A stretch of 7,908 nucleotides of DNA from Paracoccaceae bacterium (GCA_007128995.1 SKWJ01000201.1:1-7908); one strand, 5' to 3'. Shown: positions 1 to 6,486, numbered from the stretch's first letter. A program made the numbers and translations. Notes: generated by a model not told the origin, from the sequence alone.

Positions 1-402
1 CTCATTTTCCAGCCCTGCACGCTCTGGCCCGAACAGGACTGCGACGCGTTTGCCAGCGCCCAGCAGGGCCCGAGCCTCGATCATCGCATGCTCTGGGGTT
101 AGTACAGGTTTGGTCAAACCCCGGACACGCGCAGTCGTCGCATAGACATAATCGCAATCCCCGATCGCGGCAGGAAGATCGCTGAACAGGCCCGCGCGTT
201 CCAGCACAGGGGACGCTCCGGATGCCATTGCCGTGGCCTTTGGATTGGGCCACCCGTCGCGGGGCGCGACAAGACGCATCCTTGCACATCCGAAATTCAG
301 GCTCGCCCGTGCCGCAGCCCCGATGTTTTCGCCCATCTGGGGGCGTACCAGCACCATGATCGGGCTGGGTGCATCAAACAGATGATCATCAAGCGGGGTC
401 AT
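1..402 (-). CDS. TrmJ-like SPOUT tRNA/rRNA methyltransferase (5' part, cut by window edge)
   Basis: SpoU/TrmH-family RNA 2'-O-ribose methyltransferase, closest to the TrmJ group, which uses S-adenosylmethionine to methylate tRNA in the anticodon loop. Only the first 134 codons lie in the window and the frame stays open to base 1. Starting from ATG at 402, the protein reads MTPLDDHLFDAPSPIMVLVR. It then shows SPOUT motif 1 (GENIGAAARAS, with the conserved Asn and Arg, about residues 34-44), a LVAPRDGWPN segment, and an AT-TARVRGLTKP segment typical of TrmJ. The visible part ends in motif 2, FGPERAGLENE, which forms part of the knotted cofactor site. A purine-rich GAAGGGA lies a few bases upstream of the ATG. 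It diverges from the ThiE-like gene across about 124 bp. The family is clear. The exact target base and the trmJ name rest on family resemblance, since the C-terminal part is not visible. Confidence 0.88.
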   Translation of the reverse strand, partial: MTPLDDHLFDAPSPIMVLVRPQMGENIGAAARASLNFGCARMRLVAPRDGWPNPKATAMASGASPVLERAGLFSDLPAAIGDCDYVYATTARVRGLTKPVLTPEHAMIEARALLGAGKRVAVLFGPERAGLENE

Positions 403-526
403 GCGGGTCCCTTCGCAACTCACGCGCTGCCATAGCCTGAGGCTGCGGGCGCTTCAAGCCGCGCTGTGCTTGCTCCTGCCCCGGACGCAAGCTATGAGAA
501 CGCAGACCCCGCAGGAGAAGCGCTGC

Positions 527-1144
527 ATGAGCACAGATACCCCTCAGCTATATCTGGTCACACCGCCGGTGTTTGAACTCGAGATATTCGTCCCGACGCT
601 GGCACGGTTGCTGGACAGGTTTGATGTTGCCTGCTTGCGCCTCTCCCTTGCCACCCGTGATGAGGACACCATTCTGCGCAGCGCAGACGCAGTGCGCGAG
701 ATCGCGCATGCGCGCGACGTCCCACTGATCATCGCCGATCATGTCCTGATGGTCGAACGGCTTGGCCTTGACGGTGTGCATCTGCATGAACAAAGCGCGC
801 GCATCCGCAAGTTACGAACGGAATTGGGTCCCGATGCGATTATCGGTGCCTATTGCGGCCAGTCGCGCCACGAAGGGCTGACCATCGGTGAAGCCGGTGC
901 CGATTACATCAGCTTCGGACCGATCGGCATGACAGCGCTGGATGATGGCCAGCCAGCGCCGCGCGAGCTGTTTGAATGGTGGTCTGCCATGATCGAACTG
1001 CCGGTGGTCGCCGAAGGCGCTCTGACACGTGATCTGATCGAATCCTTTGGCCCAGTGACTGATTTCTTCGCCATTGGAGAGGAAATTTGGACCACTGAAG
1101 ACCCGATTGCCGCCTTTGAAGCTTTGACACAGCCCTTGCACTGA
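527..1144 (+). CDS. ThiE/TenI-superfamily thiamine phosphate synthase-like protein, degenerate active site
   Basis: A 205-aa TIM-barrel protein of the thiamine phosphate synthase (ThiE/TenI) superfamily. The frame is open back to 401, but ATG 527 is chosen because AGGAG lies at 513-517, nine bases upstream, and because family homology begins there (PQLYLVTP, residues 6-13). Family landmarks in order are CLRLS (36-40), IIADHVLM (68-75), GVHLHEQS (83-90), IGAYCGQSRHE (106-116), GADYISFGPIGMT (124-136) and VVAEGALT (160-167). Several catalytic positions differ from classical ThiE. The Lys of the QLRxK motif is not Lys here, the Asn-Asp pair is Ala-Asp, and the Asp of GVHLGQxD is Ser. The Lys after the FGPxxxT motif also appears absent, and the late GG phosphate loop is altered. 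I infer that it may not make thiamine phosphate, although databases would probably name it ThiE. It is divergent from the TrmJ-like gene and convergent with olsA. Confidence 0.8.
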   Translation: MSTDTPQLYLVTPPVFELEIFVPTLARLLDRFDVACLRLSLATRDEDTILRSADAVREIAHARDVPLIIADHVLMVERLGLDGVHLHEQSARIRKLRTELGPDAIIGAYCGQSRHEGLTIGEAGADYISFGPIGMTALDDGQPAPRELFEWWSAMIELPVVAEGALTRDLIESFGPVTDFFAIGEEIWTTEDPIAAFEALTQPLH

Positions 1145-1174
1145 CCGGGCTCATGGTCCTGGTCAGTGCAAGGG
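1133..1174. terminator. Perfect 14-bp inverted repeat at convergent gene ends, possible bidirectional terminator
   Basis: CCCTTGCACTGACC (1133-1146) and GGTCAGTGCAAGGG (1161-1174) are perfect reverse complements around a 14-base loop. The stop codon of the ThiE-like gene is inside the left arm, and the olsA stop is 22 bases beyond the right arm. The position between two converging genes fits a shared terminator or 3'-end stabilising hairpin. There is no U-run on either side, so it is not a classical intrinsic terminator. The pairing is certain; the function is inferred. Confidence 0.6.
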
Positions 1175-1196
1175 GAAGTTGGGACTCATGCCTGCG

Positions 1197-2015
1197 TCAC
1201 GGGCACGCACGGAACCCGGCCCGCACGCATTGTTCTGCTGCGTGGGCCAGTGCCTTGCGGCTATCCATATCCGCCACGCGCAGCGGGGGATGGAACACAA
1301 GATGCACTTTCCCCTTTCCAGACTGGCCCAGAACACCCAGAAGATGGCGGGCAAAATCCATATCTCCCCACCAACCATAAAATCTGGGATCAGTCCCTTC
1401 CGGCGCGCTGTATGTCACGCTGACAGGCTGGATCTGCATGAAATCACGCAAATTTTCAGCGAAAAACGCCTCAAAAAGTGTTGATTTGAAAGGTAAAACA
1501 CGCCTGCTGTCGGAGCTTGTTCCCTCTGGAAAGAAAAGAAGCTTGTGCCCTGCGCGCAAACGCCCTTCGAAAACCAGCTTCTGATGTGCCGCATCGCGCC
1601 TGTCACGCCGGATGAAGACAGTTCCCGTGGCCCGCGCAAGTGCACCGATCCCCGGCCAGCCTGCGACTTCGGCCTTTGAGACGAAATATACCCGCGCTGC
1701 GCCATTGAGGACAAAAATATCCAGCCAGGACGCATGATTGGCCACCAGTGCACCGCGCGCGCGCATGACCTGCCCGGACATAGTCAGGCGCAGCCCGAGC
1801 AGCGGCAGCGCCATGCGGCAGACAGCTTGCGTCACGTAGGGCGAAAACGGTCTGCGCAGACCCCATAGCGGACGCTCGAACAGCCGCAGGATCAGCTTCA
1901 GCGCAAGCCCGGCTATGATGAGGACAAGAAGCGCACCGCCGCGCAACAGGATACGCGGCCATGCACAATAAGGAAGTGTAGACGCCGGCGGCGGGTCCTC
2001 CGAGGTCCAGGTCAT
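1197..2015 (-). CDS. olsA: Lyso-ornithine lipid O-acyltransferase OlsA (PlsC family)
   Basis: A 272-aa membrane-associated acyltransferase that adds the second, ester-linked fatty acid from acyl-ACP to lyso-ornithine lipid, completing ornithine lipid at the inner membrane. A hydrophobic segment (about residues 24-45) is followed by the PlsC/LPLAT motifs. These are the catalytic HxxxxD box in NHASWLDIF (His94, Asp99), GTVFIRRDRR (131-140), the substrate-binding FPEGTSSDS box (162-170) and a later PVSVTY segment. Length is normal for the family. Its ATG overlaps the stop codon of olsB by four bases (ATGA, 2012-2015), so the two are very probably translationally coupled. By sequence alone it could be an ordinary 1-acylglycerol-3-phosphate acyltransferase (PlsC), and some OlsA proteins are reported to have both activities. 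The neighbouring olsB is what favours OlsA. Confidence 0.87.
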   Translation of the reverse strand: MTWTSEDPPPASTLPYCAWPRILLRGGALLVLIIAGLALKLILRLFERPLWGLRRPFSPYVTQAVCRMALPLLGLRLTMSGQVMRARGALVANHASWLDIFVLNGAARVYFVSKAEVAGWPGIGALARATGTVFIRRDRRDAAHQKLVFEGRLRAGHKLLFFPEGTSSDSRRVLPFKSTLFEAFFAENLRDFMQIQPVSVTYSAPEGTDPRFYGWWGDMDFARHLLGVLGQSGKGKVHLVFHPPLRVADMDSRKALAHAAEQCVRAGFRACP

Positions 2016-2809
2016 CTCAGCGGGCCGGACGCCTGACGCGACAGACTGCGCGCCTGTGCAGAAAGACTGGAGGTGTCCAGAATGATACAGAGATCGGTGG
2101 TCTTGAACGCGCGATCAACAAAAACCCCATCACCCACAAACGCGCCAAGACGCAAATACCCACGGATCAGCGCCGGTGTTTGAAGCGTTGCCTGCTTTCG
2201 GTCGATCAGCTCGGGCGGTAGCGGGACAAAGCTGTCAGGATCACGCGCTGTCACGCGCAAATGTTGCGGGGCAAGATAGTCCTGATGCAACCAGCTGAGC
2301 GCATGTGCCCATCGCGAGGGATCATCGCCCGGAAAACTGGCCGCACCGAACAGGATCTCGATATCGTGGCGCAAAACATATTCGGCCAGCCCCTGCCACA
2401 TTTGCAACATCCCGATCCCGCCGCGATAGGCTGGATCTACACAGGACCTGCCCAATTCCAACAAACGCCGCCCCGATCGGCGAAGCGGGACGAGATCAAA
2501 TTCGTCGTCACAATAGAACCGTCCCCCCTGCGCGATCCGACTGTCGGGAAGCAGCCGGTAAGCGCCCACGACATAGTCTTTCGCCTCGGCACAGCGTGTT
2601 TCATCGATCAGGAGCAGGTGGTCAAAAATGGGGTCGAAGATATCGCGCTCCAGCCCCTGTTCATGATCGACGAGCGGGCCATCGCCACCCATTTCCTGAA
2701 CGAACACACGATAACGCAGACGTTGCGCAGCGAACAGGTCTTCGGCACTGCGTGCCAGCCGCACCCGAAGTGCAGCGGCTGACGCAGGACGTGTGGCAGA
2801 ATTACTCAT
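2012..2809 (-). CDS. olsB: L-ornithine N(alpha)-acyltransferase OlsB
   Basis: Catalyses the first step of ornithine lipid synthesis, transferring a 3-hydroxyacyl chain from ACP to the alpha-amino group of ornithine to give lyso-ornithine lipid. The protein is 265 aa from ATG 2809. OlsB signatures are RYRVFVQEMGGDG (about residues 32-44), the following DHEQGLERDIFDP segment, VVGAYRLL, and ELGRSCVDPAYRGG (about 118-131) in the GNAT-like acyl-ACP binding core. The C-terminal part includes LIRGYLRLGAFVGDGVFVD. A GTG at 2833 would add eight residues but has no ribosome binding site. ATG 2809 is preferred, though its own Shine-Dalgarno is poor (GGA directly adjoins the ATG and GAAG is about nine bases upstream), so the start is uncertain. 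It is first in the olsB-olsA operon. Ornithine lipids lack phosphorus and often rise under phosphate limitation, but I do not see a Pho box here. Confidence 0.9.
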   Translation of the reverse strand: MSNSATRPASAAALRVRLARSAEDLFAAQRLRYRVFVQEMGGDGPLVDHEQGLERDIFDPIFDHLLLIDETRCAEAKDYVVGAYRLLPDSRIAQGGRFYCDDEFDLVPLRRSGRRLLELGRSCVDPAYRGGIGMLQMWQGLAEYVLRHDIEILFGAASFPGDDPSRWAHALSWLHQDYLAPQHLRVTARDPDSFVPLPPELIDRKQATLQTPALIRGYLRLGAFVGDGVFVDRAFKTTDLCIILDTSSLSAQARSLSRQASGPLR

Positions 2810-2833
2810 TCCTGATAGCTTCGCTGATGGCAC

Positions 2834-2923
2834 TGTTCAAATTTGTGCAAATAGGTGATCAAATTCACTAAATTTATCTGAAATCTGGAAACAGGCTTGA
2901 AGACAATCAAGGGTTGTGTCACG
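2834..2923 (-). promoter_or_regulatory. AT-rich upstream region of olsBA, presumed promoter
   Basis: The gap between the olsB start and the DUF3553 stop is strikingly AT-rich compared with the surrounding genes, as expected for a promoter driving olsB-olsA leftward. It contains the palindrome CAAATTTG (2838-2845) and the TTGA-N6-TCAA element listed separately. No -35/-10 pair is good enough to name. It may also hold the 3' end signals of the DUF3553 gene, which is transcribed toward olsB. Confidence 0.4.
2896..2911. promoter_or_regulatory. Candidate FNR/CRP-family box upstream of olsB
   Basis: The sequence CTTGA-AGACAA-TCAAG has 5-bp arms around six bases and contains TTGA-N6-TCAA, the core spacing of FNR/CRP-family operators (TTGAT-N4-ATCAA). 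It matches the outer TTGA/TCAA bases but not the inner T and A. Its centre is about 94 bp upstream of the olsB ATG. A site of this quality can arise by chance, so this is a weak prediction. Confidence 0.25.
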
Positions 2924-3106
2924 TTATTGAGGATCAGGCGGAAGTAGTATCAAAGTTATCCGCTCAGCATTAATGACCTTTTTACCTGCATCAACGAAGT
3001 TGACTGTAACGGTTCCGCCTATGCGGGACTGGATTTGCCCTACTCCCCATTGCGGGAATTCCGGGTGGCGCACGAACATACCAGGGGAGAGGACAAGATG
3101 GCTCAT
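2924..3106 (-). CDS. DUF3553 small protein
   Basis: A 60-aa basic protein matching the DUF3553 family. The core runs L-x-PGMFVRHPEFPQWGVGQ (about residues 6-24), then IQSRIGG, VTVNF and GKKVI. This resembles the small beta-barrel (Tudor-like) domain at the C-terminus of UvrD/PcrA-type helicases, so nucleic-acid or protein binding is plausible, but no function is established that I can cite. ATG 3106 is preferred because family members usually begin about eight residues before PGM. An upstream ATG at 3118 would add MQDA and has no clear ribosome binding site, and the one for 3106 is also weak (GCAAG). The gene is divergent from chpT, and its first three codons lie on top of the first three codons of chpT (3098-3106). 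Any promoter and 5' UTR must therefore lie inside the chpT coding sequence. Confidence 0.8.
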   Translation of the reverse strand: MSHLVLSPGMFVRHPEFPQWGVGQIQSRIGGTVTVNFVDAGKKVINAERITLILLPPDPQ

Positions 3107-3751
3107 GGCATCTTGCATACAGCGTCGAAAAGTTCAGCGCAAATACCAATCTCGCCCCTTGAGATAAGCGCCATGGTCGCAGCACGCATCTGCCATGACC
3201 TGGTCAGCCCACTCGGTGCCATCGGCAACGGGATTGAGTTGATGGAACTCTCTGGCCAGTCTGGTGGGGCAGAACTGGATTTGGTCGCTGAAAGCACACG
3301 CAATGCGAATGCAAAATTGCGATTTTTCAGGATCGCCTTTGGAACTGTCACGCCTGAGCAGCTGATCTCTCAGGCGGAGATCCGGTCCATCCTTGACAGC
3401 CTCGGCAGGTTTCAGAAGCACAAGGTGATCTGGCAATGCAGCGGTGACCCGACACGCCGGCAGGTGAAACTGGTCTTCCTGTTGCTGATGTGTCTGGAAA
3501 CAACGCTGCCCTGGGGCGGCGAGATCGAAATTGCGGTCTGGCCGGAAGGCGCACGCCTGATTGCGCGCTCGGAACGCTTGAAAATTGATGATAATCTCTG
3601 GCAACCCTTCGAAACCGGGGCAGAGTTGACCGAGCTTTCATCCGCGCGTGTGCAATTCGCCCTCGCCTTGGCGGAAATCGCTGCACAGAGCGGCAAGATC
3701 GGACTGGCAGAGCGCGCAAGTACCTTGACGCTCGACATCGCGTTCGGTTGA
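3098..3751 (+). CDS. chpT: ChpT histidine phosphotransferase
   Basis: A 217-aa cytoplasmic histidine phosphotransfer protein that relays phosphate from the hybrid kinase CckA to the response regulators CtrA and CpdR in alphaproteobacteria. In Rhodobacterales this relay typically controls motility, gene transfer agent production and related traits. The defining motif AARICHDLVSPLGAIGNGIE (residues 28-47) contains the predicted phosphorylated His33, followed by Asp34. His33 agrees with the residue number I recall for Caulobacter ChpT. The C-terminal half (about 100-217) is a degenerate histidine-kinase ATPase-like domain without recognisable ATP-binding boxes, as expected for this family. The start is ATG 3098, with GGGGAGAGGA immediately upstream. 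An in-frame ATG at 3035 has no such site. The start overlaps that of the divergent DUF3553 gene. No CtrA-type TTAA-N7-TTAA site was found upstream. Confidence 0.9.
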   Translation: MAHGILHTASKSSAQIPISPLEISAMVAARICHDLVSPLGAIGNGIELMELSGQSGGAELDLVAESTRNANAKLRFFRIAFGTVTPEQLISQAEIRSILDSLGRFQKHKVIWQCSGDPTRRQVKLVFLLLMCLETTLPWGGEIEIAVWPEGARLIARSERLKIDDNLWQPFETGAELTELSSARVQFALALAEIAAQSGKIGLAERASTLTLDIAFG

Positions 3752-3869
3752 GAAAGTCTGCTATTCCCCGAAAATTCCTGCAACCGGATATGTGCTCACG
3801 TCGTTGTGTTAGTGCGCGGGTAAGATCGGTGAAAAGCTGCCCATAGCAGCAACAAGTGATGACACGCGT

Positions 3870-3898
3870 TTGAAGTATGGTAAATTGGGGTGCGTTAA
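3870..3898 (+). promoter_or_regulatory. Weak candidate promoter for the lipoprotein gene
   Basis: TTGAAG (3870-3875) and CGTTAA (3893-3898) are separated by 17 bases, in a locally AT-richer stretch about 30 bp before the lipoprotein start. The -35 match is fair and the -10 match is poor. The 177-bp gap after chpT makes an independent promoter likely, but these exact boxes are a guess. Confidence 0.2.
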
Positions 3899-3928
3899 GA
3901 CAATGGGCATGGCCCGGAAGGAGATGTG

Positions 3929-4201
3929 ATGAAACGAGTTATCCCTGCTACGATTCTGGTTGCGACCATGGCGCTTGCTGGTTGCCAGCTTAGCGATACC
4001 GAGCGGAGTGTCGTGGGTGGCGTCGCTGGTGCGGCAGGCGGTCTTGCTGTTGGTAATCTACTGGGTGCGAATACAAATTGGACTATCCTGACCACCGTCG
4101 CGGGCGCAGCCGCCGGCACGCTGTTGGCGCAAAACACACGCACCGGCCGGTGTGCCTACGCGCGCGGCGACGGAACATATTACGAAGCGCCTTGCCCATA
4201 A
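3929..4201 (+). CDS. Small glycine-zipper lipoprotein, function unknown
   Basis: A 90-aa predicted lipoprotein. The signal peptide MKRVIPATILVATMALAGC has a basic start, a hydrophobic core and an LAGC lipobox, so Cys19 should be lipidated and the mature protein anchored on the periplasmic side of a membrane. Residues 30-66 form two Gly/Ala-rich segments (GGVAGAAGGLAVGNLLG and VAGAAAGTLLA), like the paired hydrophobic helices of glycine-zipper outer-membrane lipoproteins. The short tail has Cys75 and Cys89, which could form a disulfide, and an aromatic GTYYEAPC ending. Start ATG 3929 has AAGGAG at 3918-3923. It stands alone between chpT and a strong terminator. I cannot assign a specific role; structural envelope or stress-related lipoproteins share this architecture. 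Confidence 0.82.
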   Translation: MKRVIPATILVATMALAGCQLSDTERSVVGGVAGAAGGLAVGNLLGANTNWTILTTVAGAAAGTLLAQNTRTGRCAYARGDGTYYEAPCP

Positions 4202-4217
4202 ACCGCTGTTCTTGAAC

Positions 4218-4272
4218 GACCGACCAAGAAAAGATACCCCCGGCCGGCGGCCGGGGGGGTTTTCTTTCGGTC
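4218..4272. terminator. Strong bidirectional intrinsic terminator
   Basis: A 9-bp perfect GC stem, CCCCCGGCC (4237-4245) with GGCCGGGGG (4249-4257) around a GGC loop, is followed on the plus strand by TTTTCTTT (4260-4267) and flanked on the other side by AAGAAAAG, which gives a U-rich tail on the minus strand too. Outer bases GACCGA (4218-4223) and TCGGTC (4267-4272) extend the symmetry. It lies 16 bases after the lipoprotein stop, and its end overlaps the stop codon of the convergent amidohydrolase gene. It should therefore end transcription from both sides. Confidence 0.9.
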
Positions 4273-5434
4273 AGGCGGCAGGCATGCGCTGCTCTGCCAG
4301 TTCGACCCAGAAACTGCACCCGGCCGGGATGACCGCATCATTGAAATCATAGGCAGGATGGTGCACATCGGCTGTATCGCCGTTACCAACCAGAATGTAG
4401 GCGCCAGCGCGTTCCTGAAGCATATAGGCGAAATCCTCGCCGCCCATGACCAGCGGCGCGGTGGCGCATTGGCCAGAGACAGCGCGTGCGGCAGCGGCCG
4501 CATGCTCGGTTTCGGTATCGGTATTGACCATCACGGGATAGCCGCGCCGGTAATCCACACGGACCTGAGCACCAAAAGCGGCAGCGACATGCTCTGCCAC
4601 TGCCTTGATCCGGGTTTCTGCGAGGGCACGCATCTCGGGGCTAAGAGTGCGCACAGTTCCCCGCAGCGTGACATGTTGCGGAATCACGTTGAAGGCCTGC
4701 GATTCCGTGACGAAAGAGGTGACAGAAACGACAAGTTCCTGCGTCGGATCTGCGTTGCGGCTGACGATTGTCTGCATCGCCAGCACAAGCTGCGCTGCGA
4801 CAACCGTTGTGTCGATGCACTGATGCGGCTTGGCCGCGTGCCCCCCCTTGCCTTCGACAGCGATCTCGAACTGATCAGTTGCGGCAAAAAACGCACCGGG
4901 ACGAATGGCAAATTCTCCGGCCGGATTACCGGGCCAGTTATGCATCCCATAGACTTCCTGAATTCCGAAGCGTGCCATCATGCCATCGCGACACATTTCA
5001 TCCCCGCCGCCGCCGCCTTCTTCAGCAGGCTGGAAGATCACAACCACAGTGCCATCAAAATTACGAGTTTCCGCCAGATATTTGGCCGCGCCCAGCAGCA
5101 TGGCGGTATGCCCGTCATGGCCACAAGCATGCATCTTCCCGGCCTCTTTCGAGGCATGCGGAACCCCTGTCGCCTCATGAATGGGCAATGCGTCCATATC
5201 GGCGCGCAATCCAACGACACGGCCAGACCCGGTCAGCTTGCCGCGAATGACACCAACCACCCCGGTCCGCCCGATACCCTCGACAACCTCGTCGCAGCCG
5301 AACTCCCGCAACTTATCGGCCACTATGCCCGCAGTGCGGTGACAGTCGAACAGCAACTCGGGATGGGCGTGAAAATCCTGCCGCCATGCGGCAATCTCTG
5401 GCAGCATTTCGGCAAATCGGTTCTTGATCGGCAT
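4271..5434 (-). CDS. M20 family metallo-amidohydrolase (hippurate hydrolase / N-acyl-amino-acid hydrolase type)
   Basis: A 387-aa metal-dependent amidohydrolase of the M20D (HipO/AmhX/IAA-amino acid hydrolase) group, which cleaves N-acyl or N-aroyl amino acids to the free amino acid and acid in the cytoplasm. Visible motifs are RADMDALP (77-84), HACGHDGHTA with likely metal ligands Cys104 and His106 (102-111), and PAEEG with the catalytic/ligand Glu138-Glu139. These are followed by MHNWPG with His165, the dimerisation-domain GGHAAKP (197-203), FNVIP (248-252), GGEDFAYM (331-338) and HHPAYDFND with His359 near the end. All key residues are present and the length is standard. ATG 5434 is preceded by AAGGGA eight bases upstream. 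No signal peptide is seen. It lies 109 bp downstream of serB on the same strand, a gap that leaves room for its own promoter. The substrate cannot be told from sequence, so no gene symbol is given. Confidence 0.9.
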   Translation of the reverse strand: MPIKNRFAEMLPEIAAWRQDFHAHPELLFDCHRTAGIVADKLREFGCDEVVEGIGRTGVVGVIRGKLTGSGRVVGLRADMDALPIHEATGVPHASKEAGKMHACGHDGHTAMLLGAAKYLAETRNFDGTVVVIFQPAEEGGGGGDEMCRDGMMARFGIQEVYGMHNWPGNPAGEFAIRPGAFFAATDQFEIAVEGKGGHAAKPHQCIDTTVVAAQLVLAMQTIVSRNADPTQELVVSVTSFVTESQAFNVIPQHVTLRGTVRTLSPEMRALAETRIKAVAEHVAAAFGAQVRVDYRRGYPVMVNTDTETEHAAAAARAVSGQCATAPLVMGGEDFAYMLQERAGAYILVGNGDTADVHHPAYDFNDAVIPAGCSFWVELAEQRMPAA

Positions 5435-5543
5435 ATCGTTTTCCCTTGCTCACGGTCCCCCGACAACATGGCCGGGCTGGCCTCGAAATATGCCACAGTC
5501 ATTGCGCCGCGACGAGGGGATTACGCCGAAAAACTTCGCGTGT

Positions 5544-6425
5544 TCACGCATCGGTGCTGAATTCTTCAACACTATAGCCTTGCAGATACAGCAGCGCCGT
5601 CAGATCACCATGATTGATCCGCAACGTGCATTGTGCCGCAACTGACGGTTTGGCGTGCAATGCGACCCCCGCCCCCGCAACACCCAGCATCCCAAGGTCA
5701 TTTGCGCCATCGCCAACGGCAATCACATCGGCGGGGGAGAGCCCCAGACGCGCTGAAATTTCGTGCAGCGCCGTGACTTTGGCCGCGCGCCCAAGAATTG
5801 GCTCTTGCACGCGCCCGGAGAGTTTTCCACCCACGACCTCGAGCGTGTTTGCGCGATGCTCATCAAAGCGCAGCGCCTCGGCCACCCCAGCGGTAAAGGC
5901 TGTAAACCCGCCCGATACAAGCGCAGCATATCCGTCATGAGCTTTCATCGTGGCGATCAGCACATCCCCGCCGGGCGTGTAGGTAATCCGCTCGGCTAGC
6001 ACCCTTGCGATCACCCCTGCATCCAGCCCCTTCAACAGCGCGACACGTTCACGCAAGGCGGCCTCGAAATCCAGCTCTCCGTTCATCGCCCGTGCCGTGA
6101 TATCTGCGACATAAGCCCCGACCCCGGCCTCGTCTGCCAGCTCGTCAATGCACTCTTGCCGGATCATGGTGCTGTCCATATCGGCAAGAAGCATGCGCTT
6201 GCGCCGGCCTTCTTTCGGCTGGACCGCAATGTCTATTCGCTGTTCCTGCAGATCTGCCCAGACTTGCCACAGATTCGTGGGACAATGCTCTAGCGAAAAC
6301 TCTGCGGCGATCCCGGGATTAAGCCAGATCGCGTTTCCGCCCCCCCAGGCGTTGCGCAGGTTCTCGACCAGAGCGGGTTCGAGTATCGGCGTGGTCGGGT
6401 TTGTGAGCACTGTCGCAATATACAT
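5544..6425 (-). CDS. serB: Phosphoserine phosphatase SerB
   Basis: A 293-aa HAD-superfamily phosphatase that hydrolyses O-phospho-L-serine to L-serine, the last step of the phosphorylated serine pathway. HAD motif I is DMDST (82-86), with nucleophile Asp82 and acid/base Asp84. A substrate-specificity Glu91 lies in RQECIDELA, motif II is SGGF (171-174), motif III Lys is Lys216 in GRAAK, and motif IV is GDGANDLGML (238-247), with Asp239 and Asp243 for Mg2+. The N-terminal 75 residues are an ACT-like extension typical of proteobacterial SerB. The start is ATG 6425 with AAGGAT about seven bases upstream. It is transcribed divergently from serC-serA, so the three pathway genes share one 167-bp control region. 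Confidence 0.95.
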   Translation of the reverse strand: MYIATVLTNPTTPILEPALVENLRNAWGGGNAIWLNPGIAAEFSLEHCPTNLWQVWADLQEQRIDIAVQPKEGRRKRMLLADMDSTMIRQECIDELADEAGVGAYVADITARAMNGELDFEAALRERVALLKGLDAGVIARVLAERITYTPGGDVLIATMKAHDGYAALVSGGFTAFTAGVAEALRFDEHRANTLEVVGGKLSGRVQEPILGRAAKVTALHEISARLGLSPADVIAVGDGANDLGMLGVAGAGVALHAKPSVAAQCTLRINHGDLTALLYLQGYSVEEFSTDA

Positions 6426-6474
6426 GAAGCGATCCTTGAAGCAGGTTTCCGATCGTGAACAGACTGCGTCGTTT

Positions 6475-6486
6475 TTGCGCGCGCAA
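6475..6486. promoter_or_regulatory. 12-bp palindrome in the serB-serC control region
   Basis: TTGCGCGCGCAA is a perfect palindrome, 50 bp from the serB start and 107 bp from the serC start. On each strand the TTGCGC half resembles a weak -35 element. It could be an operator or overlap divergent promoters. GC-rich palindromes of this size also occur by chance, and no regulator is recognised. Confidence 0.25.

Noticed and set aside
401..526. A 42-codon N-terminal extension of the ThiE-like gene.
   Set aside because: It has no ribosome binding site and no family homology, and it reads across the start of the divergent methyltransferase gene. ATG 527 has a good AGGAG.
1153..1484. Small plus-strand frames after the ThiE-like gene.
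   Set aside because: They overlap the C-terminal part of olsA, differ in frame with no family features, and lack convincing ribosome binding sites.
2838..2845. The palindrome CAAATTTG upstream of olsB.
   Set aside because: An 8-bp palindrome in an AT-rich stretch is expected by chance and matches no operator I recognise.
2261..2871. Two long plus-strand frames antisense to olsB.
   Set aside because: OlsB motifs are unmistakable on the minus strand, and the antisense products have no recognisable domains.
3134..3604. A 156-codon minus-strand frame within chpT.
   Set aside because: It is a shadow of chpT, whose phosphotransfer motif and ribosome binding site are clear.
3924..3929. A start-stop ATGTGA just before the lipoprotein ATG.
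   Set aside because: It directly abuts the Shine-Dalgarno, leaving no spacing for initiation there, so it is probably incidental.
5001..5020. A short trinucleotide GCC/CCG run that might suggest repeat-length variation.
   Set aside because: It encodes the Gly run that normally follows the catalytic Glu pair in M20D enzymes. Length changes would be in frame, and the repeat is too short to suggest phase variation.
4358..5560. A 400-codon open frame on the plus strand, antisense to the amidohydrolase gene.
   Set aside because: The opposite strand encodes a complete M20 amidohydrolase with all active-site motifs. The antisense translation resembles no protein family and is a by-product of GC-rich codon usage.
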